Source: Peteryoungia ipomoeae
GTDB taxonomy: Bacteria; Pseudomonadota; Alphaproteobacteria; Rhizobiales; Rhizobiaceae
Length of the DNA: 64,000 bases
Assembly: GCF_004912165.1 (NCBI RefSeq)
Contig: NZ_STGV01000001.1
Location: 1,054,001-1,118,000 of the forward strand
Direction: 5' to 3'
Part shown: positions 19,785 to 28,692 of the stretch, one piece after another
Layout of the letters: each line of letters starts with the position of its first letter
Numbering within the stretch: the stretch's first letter is position 1
Made by a program: the position numbers and the translations under genes
The notes under the pieces: model-generated
The model's input: the letters and a program-made list of their open reading frames with translations, nothing else
Told to the model about the DNA's origin: nothing
Databases searched by the model: none

Positions 19785-19831
19785 ACCTTGAGCACCCTTG
19801 CACAACGGCAGGCTTGCGCTAAACAGTCAAC

Positions 19832-21082
19832 ATGACCCAGCTTCCATTTCTCCATGTCGATCCCGCCACACGGGAAGTCTCGCTCGATGCCCGCGCGCCG
19901 GACTTCTATGCCGACCCGAACCGGACCTATGCCGCCCTTCATGCGGCGTGCCCGACCTTCTACTGGACCCAGCAGAAGCAGTGGTTTTTCACCGGCTACG
20001 ACCATGTCAACGCTTTGCTGCGCGACCGGCGTTTCGGCCGGCAGATCCTGCATGTTGCCAGCCGGGACGAACTTGGAATGGCGGAGCCTGCCGCCCATAC
20101 GCGTCATTTCGACAAGGCGGAGGAGCATTCGCTGCTCGAAATCGAGCCGCCGGAACACACGCGACTGCGCACGCTGATAAACCGCGCATTTGTTTCGCGG
20201 CACGTCGAGAAGATGAAGGGCGAGATCGAGGTGCTGGCCAACCAGCTGATCGATCAGTTTGAGGCGGATGGCTCGGTGGAGCTCTTGGCCCGCTTTGCCG
20301 ATATCATTCCCGTAACGATGATTGCCCGGATGATCGGCATCCCGGAAGAGATGGGACCGCAGCTTCTGAAATGGAGCCACGACTATGTCGGCATGTATAT
20401 GTTCAAGCGGACACGCGCCGATGAAGAAGCCGCGGACCGCTCCGCCAAGGAATTTGCCGACTACGTTCGCAGCGTGATCGCCGAACGGCGAGCAGAGCCG
20501 CGCGACGACCTCTTGAGCCATATGATCCATACCGAGCACAAGGGTCAGTTCCTGACCGAGGACGAGCTGATCTCGACGACAATCGTGCTGCTCAATGCCG
20601 GCCATGAGGCAACCGTTCACCAGATCGGCAACTCCGTCAGGGTCATTCTCGAAAGCGGCCTCGATCCGTCCAGAATGTTTGCCGATGAAAAGACAACCGA
20701 ACGGACTGTCGAGGAAACGCTGCGGATTTGTGCGCCCGTGCACATCTTCGAGCGCTGGTGCATTGAACCGGCCGAAATCGACGGCCTTTCCTTCAAGCGG
20801 GGCGACAAGGTGGGCCTGATCCTGGCCGCAGCCAATCTCGATCCTCGCAAATTCCCGGAGCCGCTACAGTTCAAGCCGGATCGCGACGAAGGCGCCAACC
20901 TGTCCTTCGGCGCCGGCATTCACTTCTGCATCGGCGCGCCGCTTGCCCGGCTGGAGCTGAACGTGGCTCTGCCTCTGCTTTTCAAACGCCTGCCGGGCCT
21001 CGCCCTGGCGGCCACCCCCAAGGTCAAGGATGTCTATCATTTCCATGGCCTTGAACGGCTCGATCTTCGCTGGGCAACATGA
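19832..21082 (+). CDS. Cytochrome P450
   Basis: A soluble bacterial P450 of 416 residues. The K-helix E295-x-x-R298 and the haem-binding loop FGAGIHFCIG (axial Cys366) are intact. The I-helix reads AGHEAT (256-261): the acid is Glu259, but the usual oxygen-activating Thr directly after it is Ala260. This happens in some P450s that borrow a hydroxyl from the substrate (EryF is the known example). No ferredoxin or ferredoxin-reductase gene is adjacent, so the redox partners are elsewhere. The substrate is unknown. Confidence 0.92.
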   Translation: MTQLPFLHVDPATREVSLDARAPDFYADPNRTYAALHAACPTFYWTQQKQWFFTGYDHVNALLRDRRFGRQILHVASRDELGMAEPAAHTRHFDKAEEHSLLEIEPPEHTRLRTLINRAFVSRHVEKMKGEIEVLANQLIDQFEADGSVELLARFADIIPVTMIARMIGIPEEMGPQLLKWSHDYVGMYMFKRTRADEEAADRSAKEFADYVRSVIAERRAEPRDDLLSHMIHTEHKGQFLTEDELISTTIVLLNAGHEATVHQIGNSVRVILESGLDPSRMFADEKTTERTVEETLRICAPVHIFERWCIEPAEIDGLSFKRGDKVGLILAAANLDPRKFPEPLQFKPDRDEGANLSFGAGIHFCIGAPLARLELNVALPLLFKRLPGLALAATPKVKDVYHFHGLERLDLRWAT

Positions 21083-21125
21083 CCATACAGCGGATCGCGA
21101 CCACACCCCTTGGCTCGGCAGAGCT

Positions 21126-22127
21126 TCAGATTTTTTTCATATTTTCAACAGCTTGCAGGTCATTTCTCGCATAGAGGGACAGTAGACCCTTTACCGTCTC
21201 CAGCAAAGCGAGCCGCAGATCCTGCGGCTCCAGCACCTCAACGTCACCGCCCAGTCGCAGCAATTCCGAAACGGCCATCCGAGGATGCGCGACCGGCATG
21301 CGTGCCGTCAGCCAACCCTGCGCATCCGGCTCGCCCTTGACCTCGAGGTGCTTAAGCACGAAGGGGGCGGCCGTGTGTTGCAGTTCCTTCACCGCGCGCG
21401 CCGAAAGGCGGATCGTTGCCCAGTGCGGATAGAGTTCTCTCTCAAGACGCTGCGTGTTTTCTCGCCAGTATTCGGCAAGATCGAAATCCCGTGGCCAGTC
21501 GAATCGTTCTTCGGTAACCAGCAGATCAAGGATGCGGGAAATCCGGTAGGTGCGTGCAGTGTCCTCGACTTGGGCTACGAGATACCAGGCCCCCCCTTTC
21601 ATTACGATGCCCAGGGGCTCGGCGATCCGTGTCCTTTCCGCTTTCCAGGAACGGTAGCGCATGCGGATACGCTTGGAATTCCACACCGCGTCGGCAACGG
21701 CCTGCAGATAGCCCGGCTGCTCACCCGCCGAAAGCCAGGTTGGCGCATCCAGGTGAAACTTCGCCTGCATCTTGCGGGCGCTGTCCCTCAAATCCTCAGG
21801 AAGGGCCGCCGTCAGTTTCCTTTGCGCCGCCGCCATCAGCGAGCCGAGGCCGAGATCGGCAGCGGCACCGGGGATGCCGGAGAGAAACATGGCCTCGGCC
21901 TCGCCCAGAGAGAGCCCGTTCAGGCGCACACGATAGCCGTCGAGAAGCCTGTAACCGCCATCAGATCCCCGCTCGCTGTAAACGGGGATGCCTGACAGGG
22001 ACAGTGCGTCAATGTCGCGATAGATGGTGCGCACGGAGACCGCATTTTCCTCGGCGAGCGCTTCGGCGGTCACCAGACCCTTGGCCTGAAGGGTGGTCAG
22101 AATGTTGATGAGCCGGCTCGCGCGCAT
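21126..22127 (-). CDS. YafY-type transcriptional regulator (HTH + WYL domains)
   Basis: A 333-residue regulator with an N-terminal HTH_11 (RLINILTTLQAKGLVTAEALAEENAVSVRTIYRDIDAL), a central WYL domain (RIRMRYRSWKAERTRIAEPLGIVMKGGAWYLVA, with RYR and WYL-type residues) and a C-terminal WCX segment. WYL proteins bind nucleic-acid-derived or other small ligands. The gene is divergent from the glutathione S-transferase gene over a 116-base gap, so that gene is the likely target. It converges on the P450 gene with a 43-base gap. Confidence 0.9.
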   Translation of the reverse strand: MRASRLINILTTLQAKGLVTAEALAEENAVSVRTIYRDIDALSLSGIPVYSERGSDGGYRLLDGYRVRLNGLSLGEAEAMFLSGIPGAAADLGLGSLMAAAQRKLTAALPEDLRDSARKMQAKFHLDAPTWLSAGEQPGYLQAVADAVWNSKRIRMRYRSWKAERTRIAEPLGIVMKGGAWYLVAQVEDTARTYRISRILDLLVTEERFDWPRDFDLAEYWRENTQRLERELYPHWATIRLSARAVKELQHTAAPFVLKHLEVKGEPDAQGWLTARMPVAHPRMAVSELLRLGGDVEVLEPQDLRLALLETVKGLLSLYARNDLQAVENMKKI

Positions 22128-22243
22128 AACAAAATCCTCTTTTCGGCGATCATGCTAAACCAACCTGACAGAATCTGACAGGTATGCCGGCGCATTCTCC
22201 ACGCATCGCCTTACGGCGCGATGCATTCGAAAAGGAGATTTCA

Positions 22244-22903
22244 ATGAGCAACACCCTGCCGATAACCCTCTATTACTCACCCCAGACCCGCGCGACCGGC
22301 GCACGTGTGCTGCTTGAGGAGTTGAAGGTGCCCTACACTCTTCATGTCCTGAACATGAAGACGGGCGAACAGCGCCAGCCGACCTATCTCTCGATCAACC
22401 CGCTCGGCAAGGTCCCCGCAATCCATGTTGGCGACACGCTGGTGACCGAGCAGGGAGCCATTTATCTCTATCTCGCCGACCTCTTTCCGGAAGCAAGACT
22501 TGCACCTGCCCTCACCGATTCCGACCGCGGGGCCTATCTGCGCTGGCTGTTCATCTATGGCAGCTGCTTCGAACCGGCCGTGGTGGATCGCTACATGAAG
22601 CGCGAACCAAGCTCGATGAACGAGACGCCCTATGCAAGCTATGATTCGCTGATCGACTTGCTGGAGGACACACTGAAAAAGGGTCCCTATCTGCTCGGCG
22701 ACAGGTTCACCGCTGCCGATCTGCTGTGGGGGATCGCACTGCGCTGGACCACCATGTTCGGGCTTGTGGAAGCGCGCCCCGCCTTCCAGGCCTATATGGA
22801 GCGGATCGGCAACCGGGAGAGCCTGCAAAAGGTCTCGGCAGAGGATGCCAAGATGGTCGCGGAGCATGAAGCCGCAGCAGCGCAGCTAAAGGCGAACGCT
22901 TAA
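22244..22903 (+). CDS. Glutathione S-transferase family protein
   Basis: A cytosolic thiol transferase of 219 residues. The thioredoxin-like N-domain shows ITLYYSPQTRATGARVLLEE, the cis-Pro in GKVPAIHV and the glutathione-binding TEQGAIYLYLAD (normally SESxAI). The C-terminal helical domain has LLGDRFTAADLLWG, the conserved N-cap box. GGAGAT precedes the ATG at 22244. Its stop overlaps the stop of the convergent cupin gene. Regulation by the divergent WYL regulator is inferred from position. Confidence 0.9.
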   Translation: MSNTLPITLYYSPQTRATGARVLLEELKVPYTLHVLNMKTGEQRQPTYLSINPLGKVPAIHVGDTLVTEQGAIYLYLADLFPEARLAPALTDSDRGAYLRWLFIYGSCFEPAVVDRYMKREPSSMNETPYASYDSLIDLLEDTLKKGPYLLGDRFTAADLLWGIALRWTTMFGLVEARPAFQAYMERIGNRESLQKVSAEDAKMVAEHEAAAAQLKANA

Positions 22904-23244
22904 AGTCGGATCACATAGTCCTTGCGAGTCGTTTCAAGGACTTCCCAGGTTCCCTTGAAGCCGGGTCTGAGGATGAGGCGGTCACCGGCATTCAAGTGAA
23001 TGGGCTCGCCGCCATCCTCGGTCACAACAGAGTGGCCTTCGAGCATGTGGAAATATTCCCACTCCTCGTAGTGGATCCTCCATTTGCCCGGCGTCGACTG
23101 CCAGATACCGGCATAGATGCCGCCTTCGGCTTCCTCGATGTTCCAGGTGGTGAAGCGCGGATCGCCAGAGATCAGGCGGTCGGGCGCCGGCGCGCCTTCT
23201 TCCGGCGTGACGGTTTCAGGATTGAACGGCAGGGCAAGGATCAT
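22900..23244 (-). CDS. Small cupin-domain protein
   Basis: A 114-residue single-domain cupin. The first motif is WRIHYEEWEYFHMLEGHSVVTEDGG and the second includes LNAGDRLILRPGFKGTWEV, but only some of the metal ligands (one His plus Glu residues) are present. GGAG stands 7 bases before the ATG at 23244. It follows metY by 54 bases on the same strand and is probably cotranscribed with it. Members of this subgroup have no firm function. Confidence 0.82.
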   Translation of the reverse strand: MILALPFNPETVTPEEGAPAPDRLISGDPRFTTWNIEEAEGGIYAGIWQSTPGKWRIHYEEWEYFHMLEGHSVVTEDGGEPIHLNAGDRLILRPGFKGTWEVLETTRKDYVIRL

Positions 23245-23298
23245 GAGATTCTCCAAAAAGTGAGACGGCGCTCTTCCTGAAGCGCCGCCTCTCTCGTG

Positions 23299-24585
<1,287 letters not shown>

Positions 24586-24685
24586 GTCGTCTCCTCCCAT
24601 TTGTGTTGATCATGCATCTTAGAGACCACCTTTCACCTGTCCGCCACAAGTTTTCAATCTCTGGCACTCACGATGCGGCAACGGC

Positions 24686-24699
24686 TTGATCGACATCAA
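24686..24699. promoter_or_regulatory. FNR/FixK box (anaerobox)
   Basis: TTGAT-CGAC-ATCAA is an exact match to the rhizobial FNR/FnrN/FixK consensus TTGAT-N4-ATCAA. It is centred about 59 bases before the DUF6455 start, a normal distance for activation. It also lies 100 bases upstream of metY on the other strand. Oxygen-limited control of the DUF6455 gene is the natural reading. Confidence 0.8.
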
Positions 24700-24751
24700 G
24701 GAGCGGCACGCGGTCTGAGGCATGATGAGCGCATCAACACGGAGCGCTTCC

Positions 24752-25183
24752 ATGACCCTTTCCCCCGCAGATGGCATTCGCCAAGGTTTTCAGCATCTTC
24801 TATCCTGGATGGGCGCGAGCTTCGAGGCCGCAACCGAAGCGGATATGCTGGCCGCACTGGACGGAGAGCAGATCAGGCAGCTCGCAGAGGATTGCGGATT
24901 GTCGCCGCACGAGCTTCTGGCCCTAGCAAAGGCAGGGCCTCATGCGGCTGACGAAATGCCCAGACTGATGCAGGCGCTGAACATCGACGCGAGCGAAGTC
25001 GAATTCCAGATGCACAAACATTTTCGCGCCATGCAGATCACCTGCGCCAATTGCGGCGCCAAGGATCAATGTCGGCGGGACCTCGCCGCAGGCCATGCGC
25101 AAGTCAATTTTGCCAGCTATTGCGGCAATGCCGAGGAGATGAATCAGTTGCGCGCCGACCCCCGATTTCTTTCGGCCGGCTGA
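24752..25183 (+). CDS. DUF6455 protein with four-Cys C-terminal cluster
   Basis: A 143-residue soluble protein. The first 90 residues are helical; the C-terminal part holds Cys98-x2-Cys101-x5-Cys107-x16-Cys124, a pattern that could bind zinc or an iron-sulfur cluster. CGGAG precedes the ATG at 24752. A perfect FNR/FixK box upstream suggests induction at low oxygen. The family has no described function. The stop is 10 bases from that of the convergent CoA-binding protein gene. Confidence 0.82.
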   Translation: MTLSPADGIRQGFQHLLSWMGASFEAATEADMLAALDGEQIRQLAEDCGLSPHELLALAKAGPHAADEMPRLMQALNIDASEVEFQMHKHFRAMQITCANCGAKDQCRRDLAAGHAQVNFASYCGNAEEMNQLRADPRFLSAG

Positions 25184-25192
25184 CGGTTGCGA

Positions 25193-25624
25193 TCAAAGAC
25201 CGAGGCGGGGGATTTCAATCGCAGGGCAGCGGTCCATGATCACGGTCACGCCTTCGCGTTCGGCTTTCGCGGCCGCGGCATCATCCCGCACAGAGAGCTG
25301 CCCCCAGATAAGTTTGGGGTGCTTGGGAAGGCTCAAGGCCTCGTCCACGACGTCCGACAGAAACTCGGGCGCACGAAAAACATCGACCATGTCGATGGGA
25401 TCGGGGATATCGGCGAGCTGACCATAAACGCGCTGGCCGAGGATCTCCTTCCCAACCTGACCGGGATTGACGGGAAAGACACGGAAGCCGCGCGACAACA
25501 GGAAACGCATTACGCCGTAGCTGGGCCGATCAGGCTTTGGAGACGCTCCGACAAGTGCAATGGTCCGCACCTGACCAAGAGCAGCTGCGATCTCTTCCGC
25601 CGAATAATGATCGTGATGGGACAT
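25193..25624 (-). CDS. CoA-binding domain protein (YccU-like), copy 1
   Basis: A 143-residue Rossmann-fold protein of the CoA_binding_2 family. The nucleotide loop ALVGASPKPDRPSYGVMRFLLSRGFRVFPVNPGQ and the segments DMVDVFRAPEFL and IWGQLSVRDDAAAAKAEREGVTVIMDRCP are the family core. Such single-domain proteins bind CoA or related nucleotides but have no settled role. A paralogue (26096-26566) lies 470 bases away on the same strand, with a secreted-protein gene between. Confidence 0.9.
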   Translation of the reverse strand: MSHHDHYSAEEIAAALGQVRTIALVGASPKPDRPSYGVMRFLLSRGFRVFPVNPGQVGKEILGQRVYGQLADIPDPIDMVDVFRAPEFLSDVVDEALSLPKHPKLIWGQLSVRDDAAAAKAEREGVTVIMDRCPAIEIPRLGL

Positions 25625-25754
25625 AAATGCTCCTCGCTTGATACTGAGCCAGGAACTGAAATGGGGTAGAAGGCATTCGACAACAAGGGCAGATGCCCTA
25701 CCTCTTACGAGGTGAGTTGTACCCTGTCATTTTTAAGACCGCCGGAGCGGACCC

Positions 25755-26090
25755 ATGAGCAAAGTCTCTATCATTGCCCTTGCTTTCATACTCGCCGCCA
25801 GCACCCAGGCACAGGCGATTTCGCGCTATAACTCTACGCAATTGACCTGTGATGCAGTTCGGGAGCGTGTCTTGAACGAGCGGGCGGTCATCCTGCGTTA
25901 TCCGTCGACACGGGTAAGAGGCATGACGCTTTATGATCGCTATGTCACGCGCAACGCCGAATGCGCCCAGCACGAATATGCAGAGCGCGCCTATGTTCCG
26001 ACACGCGACACCGACCGCTGCCCTGTGCTGAATTGCCAGGACTATGACCCACGTCCTGGCCGTTTTGGTAAACCGAACATCCGCTTCTGA
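25755..26090 (+). CDS. Small secreted protein of unknown function
   Basis: The 111-residue protein has a clear signal peptide (IIALAFILAASTQAQA) and a mature part of about 90 residues with four cysteines (LTCDAVRER, AECAQHEY, DRCPVLNCQ), probably two periplasmic disulfides. I do not recognise the family. It runs opposite to the two CoA-binding genes that flank it and ends 5 bases from the second. A short palindrome ACCTC-TTAC-GAGGT lies about 50 bases upstream of the start. Confidence 0.78.
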   Translation: MSKVSIIALAFILAASTQAQAISRYNSTQLTCDAVRERVLNERAVILRYPSTRVRGMTLYDRYVTRNAECAQHEYAERAYVPTRDTDRCPVLNCQDYDPRPGRFGKPNIRF

Positions 26091-26095
26091 GGCCC

Positions 26096-26566
26096 TCAGG
26101 CCGCATGCGCTGGCCCGTGATCATGCGGACGATGCGTCGCTTCATACACAAGCGGGTATTCGGAGACCAATGCGCGGTTCATGACGACCTTGATCCCAGC
26201 GGCCTCTGCCCGGGCCGCGGCTGCGTCATCGCGGATCCCCAGCTGCGTCCAGATTGCAGCGGGCCGCGGCGAAAGCGCCAGAACCTCATCAACGATTGCC
26301 GGCAGGTATTCCGCGCGACGAAAGACATCAACGAGATCGATCTGTTCGGGAATGTCGGCAAGCGAAGCATAAACCCGTTGCCCAAGAATGGTATCTCCCG
26401 CATGCAACGGATTGACGGGGTAGACGTGGTAGCCCTTCCCCAAGAGGAAGCCTGCAATCCAGTGGCTCGGCCGGCGATCGTTCGTCGAAGCCCCCACCAC
26501 CGCAATCGTGCGTGCGGCACCTAAGATGCCGGCCAGGTAACTGTTGTCGTAACGGTCATGTTGCAT
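26096..26566 (-). CDS. CoA-binding domain protein (YccU-like), copy 2
   Basis: A 156-residue paralogue of the protein at 25193-25624, with the same blocks (AVVGASTNDRRPSHWIAGFLLGKGYHVYPVNP, DLVDVFRRAEYLP, IWTQLGIRDDAAAARAEAAGIKVVMNRAL). GGAGAG precedes the ATG at 26566; the upstream ATG at 26587 lacks support. The C-terminus ends in a His-rich tail (THRPHDHGPAHAA) absent from copy 1, which might bind metal. Function unknown. Confidence 0.9.
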   Translation of the reverse strand: MQHDRYDNSYLAGILGAARTIAVVGASTNDRRPSHWIAGFLLGKGYHVYPVNPLHAGDTILGQRVYASLADIPEQIDLVDVFRRAEYLPAIVDEVLALSPRPAAIWTQLGIRDDAAAARAEAAGIKVVMNRALVSEYPLVYEATHRPHDHGPAHAA

Positions 26567-26675
26567 GGACGTCTCTCCCTGCCCCACAGGGCTTTTCGGA
26601 TCGTCTGTGTCACATTGACCATATTAGCGCCGCACAATTAACGAGTTCCTTGAGTAATCGCTAAATTGCCTTTGA

Positions 26676-27107
26676 TCACTCCGGCAGAACAAGGTGTCCC
26701 TGTTCATCCTGCGGAAAGAAGGGATTGTAGGCGATTTCCCAGAGGTGCCCATCCGGATCGGCGACATAGGCGGAGTACCCGCCCCAGGCGACCTTTTCAG
26801 CCGCCTTCGCCAGCCGTGCGCCACAGGAGACCGCAAATTTGACCACCGCATCGACGCCGATTTCACTCGAGACATTATAGGCGAGCGTCACGCCCGAAAA
26901 GCCAGGCTTGGCGTCGTCAACACCTGCGTCTTCCGCCAAAGCCTCGCGACCGTAAAGCGCAAGCACGGTGCCCTTCAGTCTGATGAATGTGATGCTGCTG
27001 TTGGATGCTGCGGAGCGTGACCAGCCGAGACGCCGGTAAAATTCGGTACTAACGTCAAGGTCCGAAACCGCGAGCGTGACGATTGATAGACGACGTTCCA
27101 GCGACAT
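26676..27107 (-). CDS. VOC (glyoxalase/bleomycin resistance) family protein
   Basis: A 143-residue protein with two beta-alpha-beta-beta-beta modules. LSIVTLAVSDLDVSTEFYRRLGWSRS is the first and GYSAYVADPDGHLWEIAYNPFF the second, with the conserved DPDGH-WEI metal site; the N-terminal His ligand is replaced (Thr/Ala region), so catalysis is uncertain. It is monocistronic, 109 bases upstream of the second CoA-binding gene on the same strand. Confidence 0.87.
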   Translation of the reverse strand: MSLERRLSIVTLAVSDLDVSTEFYRRLGWSRSAASNSSITFIRLKGTVLALYGREALAEDAGVDDAKPGFSGVTLAYNVSSEIGVDAVVKFAVSCGARLAKAAEKVAWGGYSAYVADPDGHLWEIAYNPFFPQDEQGHLVLPE

Positions 27108-27467
27108 TTCATTCTCCGTATTCCTGGGCCTGCCGTTACGTTCGGTTTATGTTTGCATTATGTTCATACACATATTAGCAACCCAAAATGCGCATCGTCC
27201 CATTGGACGCAATTCTTTGTTTGCAAAACTGACAATTTTCATTCTTCAGCAACGGCTTAGCCTATCCCGTGGGCGACAAGAGGTCAGGTCGTTGCTTGCG
27301 ATTCAGCTGTGCCAAAGTGGCATGTCAGTGCGCAATCCGGCTGTGTTGCCCGTCACGTTTCCTTCAAGAAGTCCCGAAATCCGGCCAACACATGCGGTAA
27401 AATAATACCACATAACTAACCTGTTGTTTTTACAGGACTTTTCTCAGCCCCTTCCAGATCAGCGATC

Positions 27468-27496
27468 TTGACCTTTTTCCGGGAGCCGGGTAGATG
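27468..27496 (+). promoter_or_regulatory. Sigma-70-type promoter of rplM-rpsI
   Basis: CTTGACC (TTGACC at 27468-27473), a 17-base spacer and TAGATG (27491-27496). The C before the -35 element fits the rhizobial housekeeping consensus CTTGAC-N17-CTATAT. It gives a leader of about 120 bases. Confidence 0.65.
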
Positions 27497-27509
27497 CACA
27501 GCCTGAAAG

Positions 27510-27537
27510 CGGACCGTCACGGCCCGTTTTCTTTTTT
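27510..27537 (+). promoter_or_regulatory. Terminator-like attenuator candidate in rplM leader
   Basis: A hairpin CGGACCG-TCA-CGGCCCG with one mismatch is followed directly by TTTTCTTTTTT. It sits just after the predicted transcription start and before rplM, so it has the form of an intrinsic terminator in a 5' leader. A role in ribosomal-protein feedback is inference. Confidence 0.4.
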
Positions 27538-27622
27538 GCGTCGAAACGGCGCGAAACAAGCAACAAGAAACGCCCGGGACATCCAACGGGATGCTCTCAG
27601 GATCACACGGAAAGAGACCTCA

Positions 27623-28087
27623 ATGTCTACCTTCGTTCAGAAGCCTGCAGAGGTGGAGAAGAAGTGGGTGATCATCGACGCCGAAGGGCTCGTTGTCGGC
27701 CGCCTCGCCACCATCATCGCCATGCACCTGCGTGGCAAGCACAAGGCCACCTACACCCCCCATGTTGACGACGGCGACAACGTCATCGTCATCAACGCCG
27801 AAAAGGTCGTCTTCACCGGCAAGAAGTATGCCGACAAGAAGTACTACTGGCACACCGGTTATCCGGGTGGCATCAAGGAGCGTACGGCTCGCCAGATCAT
27901 CGAAGGCCGCTTCCCGGAGCGCGTTCTCGAGAAGGCAGTCGAGCGCATGATCCCGCGCGGTCCGCTCGGTCGTCGCCAGATGAAGAACCTGCGCGTTTAC
28001 GCCGGCACGAACCATCCGCATGAAGCCCAGCAGCCCGTCGCTCTCGACGTTGCCAAGCTGAACAGCAAGAACACAAGGAGCGCCTGA
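27623..28087 (+). CDS. rplM: 50S ribosomal protein L13
   Basis: A 154-residue large-subunit protein. [44 protein letters not shown] and [20 protein letters not shown] are the L13 signature blocks. The ATG at 27623 is the family start; the frame extends 43 codons upstream without support. It is followed 2 bases later by rpsI in one operon. Confidence 0.98.
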   Translation: MSTFVQKPAEVEKKWVIIDAEGLVVGRLATIIAMHLRGKHKATYTPHVDDGDNVIVINAEKVVFTGKKYADKKYYWHTGYPGGIKERTARQIIEGRFPERVLEKAVERMIPRGPLGRRQMKNLRVYAGTNHPHEAQQPVALDVAKLNSKNTRSA

Positions 28088-28089
28088 TA

Positions 28090-28554
28090 ATGGCCGATCT
28101 TTCTTCCCTGAAGGACCTTGCCCCGGCACAGGACGCAGCTCCGGCTCACGTCCGCAAGGTCGACTCCCTGGGTCGCTCCTATGCCACCGGCAAGCGCAAG
28201 AACGCCGTTGCCCGCGTCTGGGTCAAGCCGGGCTCCGGCAAGATCACGATCAACGGCCGCGAATTCCGCACCTACTTCGCCCGTCCGGTCCTGCAGATGA
28301 TCCTGCAGCAGCCGATCGTCGCAGCTGCCCGTGACGGCCAGTTCGACATCATCGCGACCGTTACCGGCGGCGGCCTTTCCGGCCAGGCTGGTGCCGTTCG
28401 TCACGGTCTCTCGAAGGCCCTCACCTACTTCGAGCCGGGCCTGCGTCCGGTCCTGAAGAAGGGTGGCTTCCTAACCCGCGACAGCCGCGTCGTCGAGCGT
28501 AAGAAGTACGGCAAGGCCAAGGCCCGTCGTTCCTTCCAGTTCTCGAAGCGTTAA
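28090..28554 (+). CDS. rpsI: 30S ribosomal protein S9
   Basis: A 154-residue small-subunit protein. After an N-terminal extension typical of alphaproteobacteria come [37 protein letters not shown] and the basic tail [11 protein letters not shown], whose last residues reach the ribosomal P site. It is cotranscribed with rplM and ends at a strong terminator. Confidence 0.98.
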   Translation: MADLSSLKDLAPAQDAAPAHVRKVDSLGRSYATGKRKNAVARVWVKPGSGKITINGREFRTYFARPVLQMILQQPIVAAARDGQFDIIATVTGGGLSGQAGAVRHGLSKALTYFEPGLRPVLKKGGFLTRDSRVVERKKYGKAKARRSFQFSKR

Positions 28555-28577
28555 TCGCTTCCGGTTCGAGACTTTGG

Positions 28578-28607
28578 AAAGGCGGAGCTTCGGTTCCGCC
28601 TTTTTTT
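28578..28607 (+). terminator. Rho-independent terminator of rplM-rpsI
   Basis: A 9-bp stem AAAGGCGGA/TCCGCCTTT with an eight-base loop and a run of ten T residues, 24 bases after the rpsI stop. Confidence 0.92.
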
Positions 28608-28692
28608 GTTGCTGTTTGCACGGTCGACCGCGATTGCAGCCCCTCAAGCGCTTGGCTAGGGTGGCGGGCAGCAAGACCCACGGGAGCATTGA

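Larger units (their letters stand above)
27108..27622. other. Long intergenic region upstream of rplM
   Basis: This 515-base gap carries the VOC-gene promoter on the left and the rplM-rpsI leader on the right. A promoter at 27468-27496 and a terminator-like hairpin at 27510-27537 are called separately. The middle 300 bases are less GC-rich than the coding flanks and hold no convincing gene. An unannotated small RNA cannot be excluded. Confidence 0.5.

Noticed and set aside
24586..24680. Possible SAM riboswitch upstream of metY
   Set aside because: I compared the leader with the SAM-II and SAM-V cores from memory and found no matching conserved blocks or pseudoknot.
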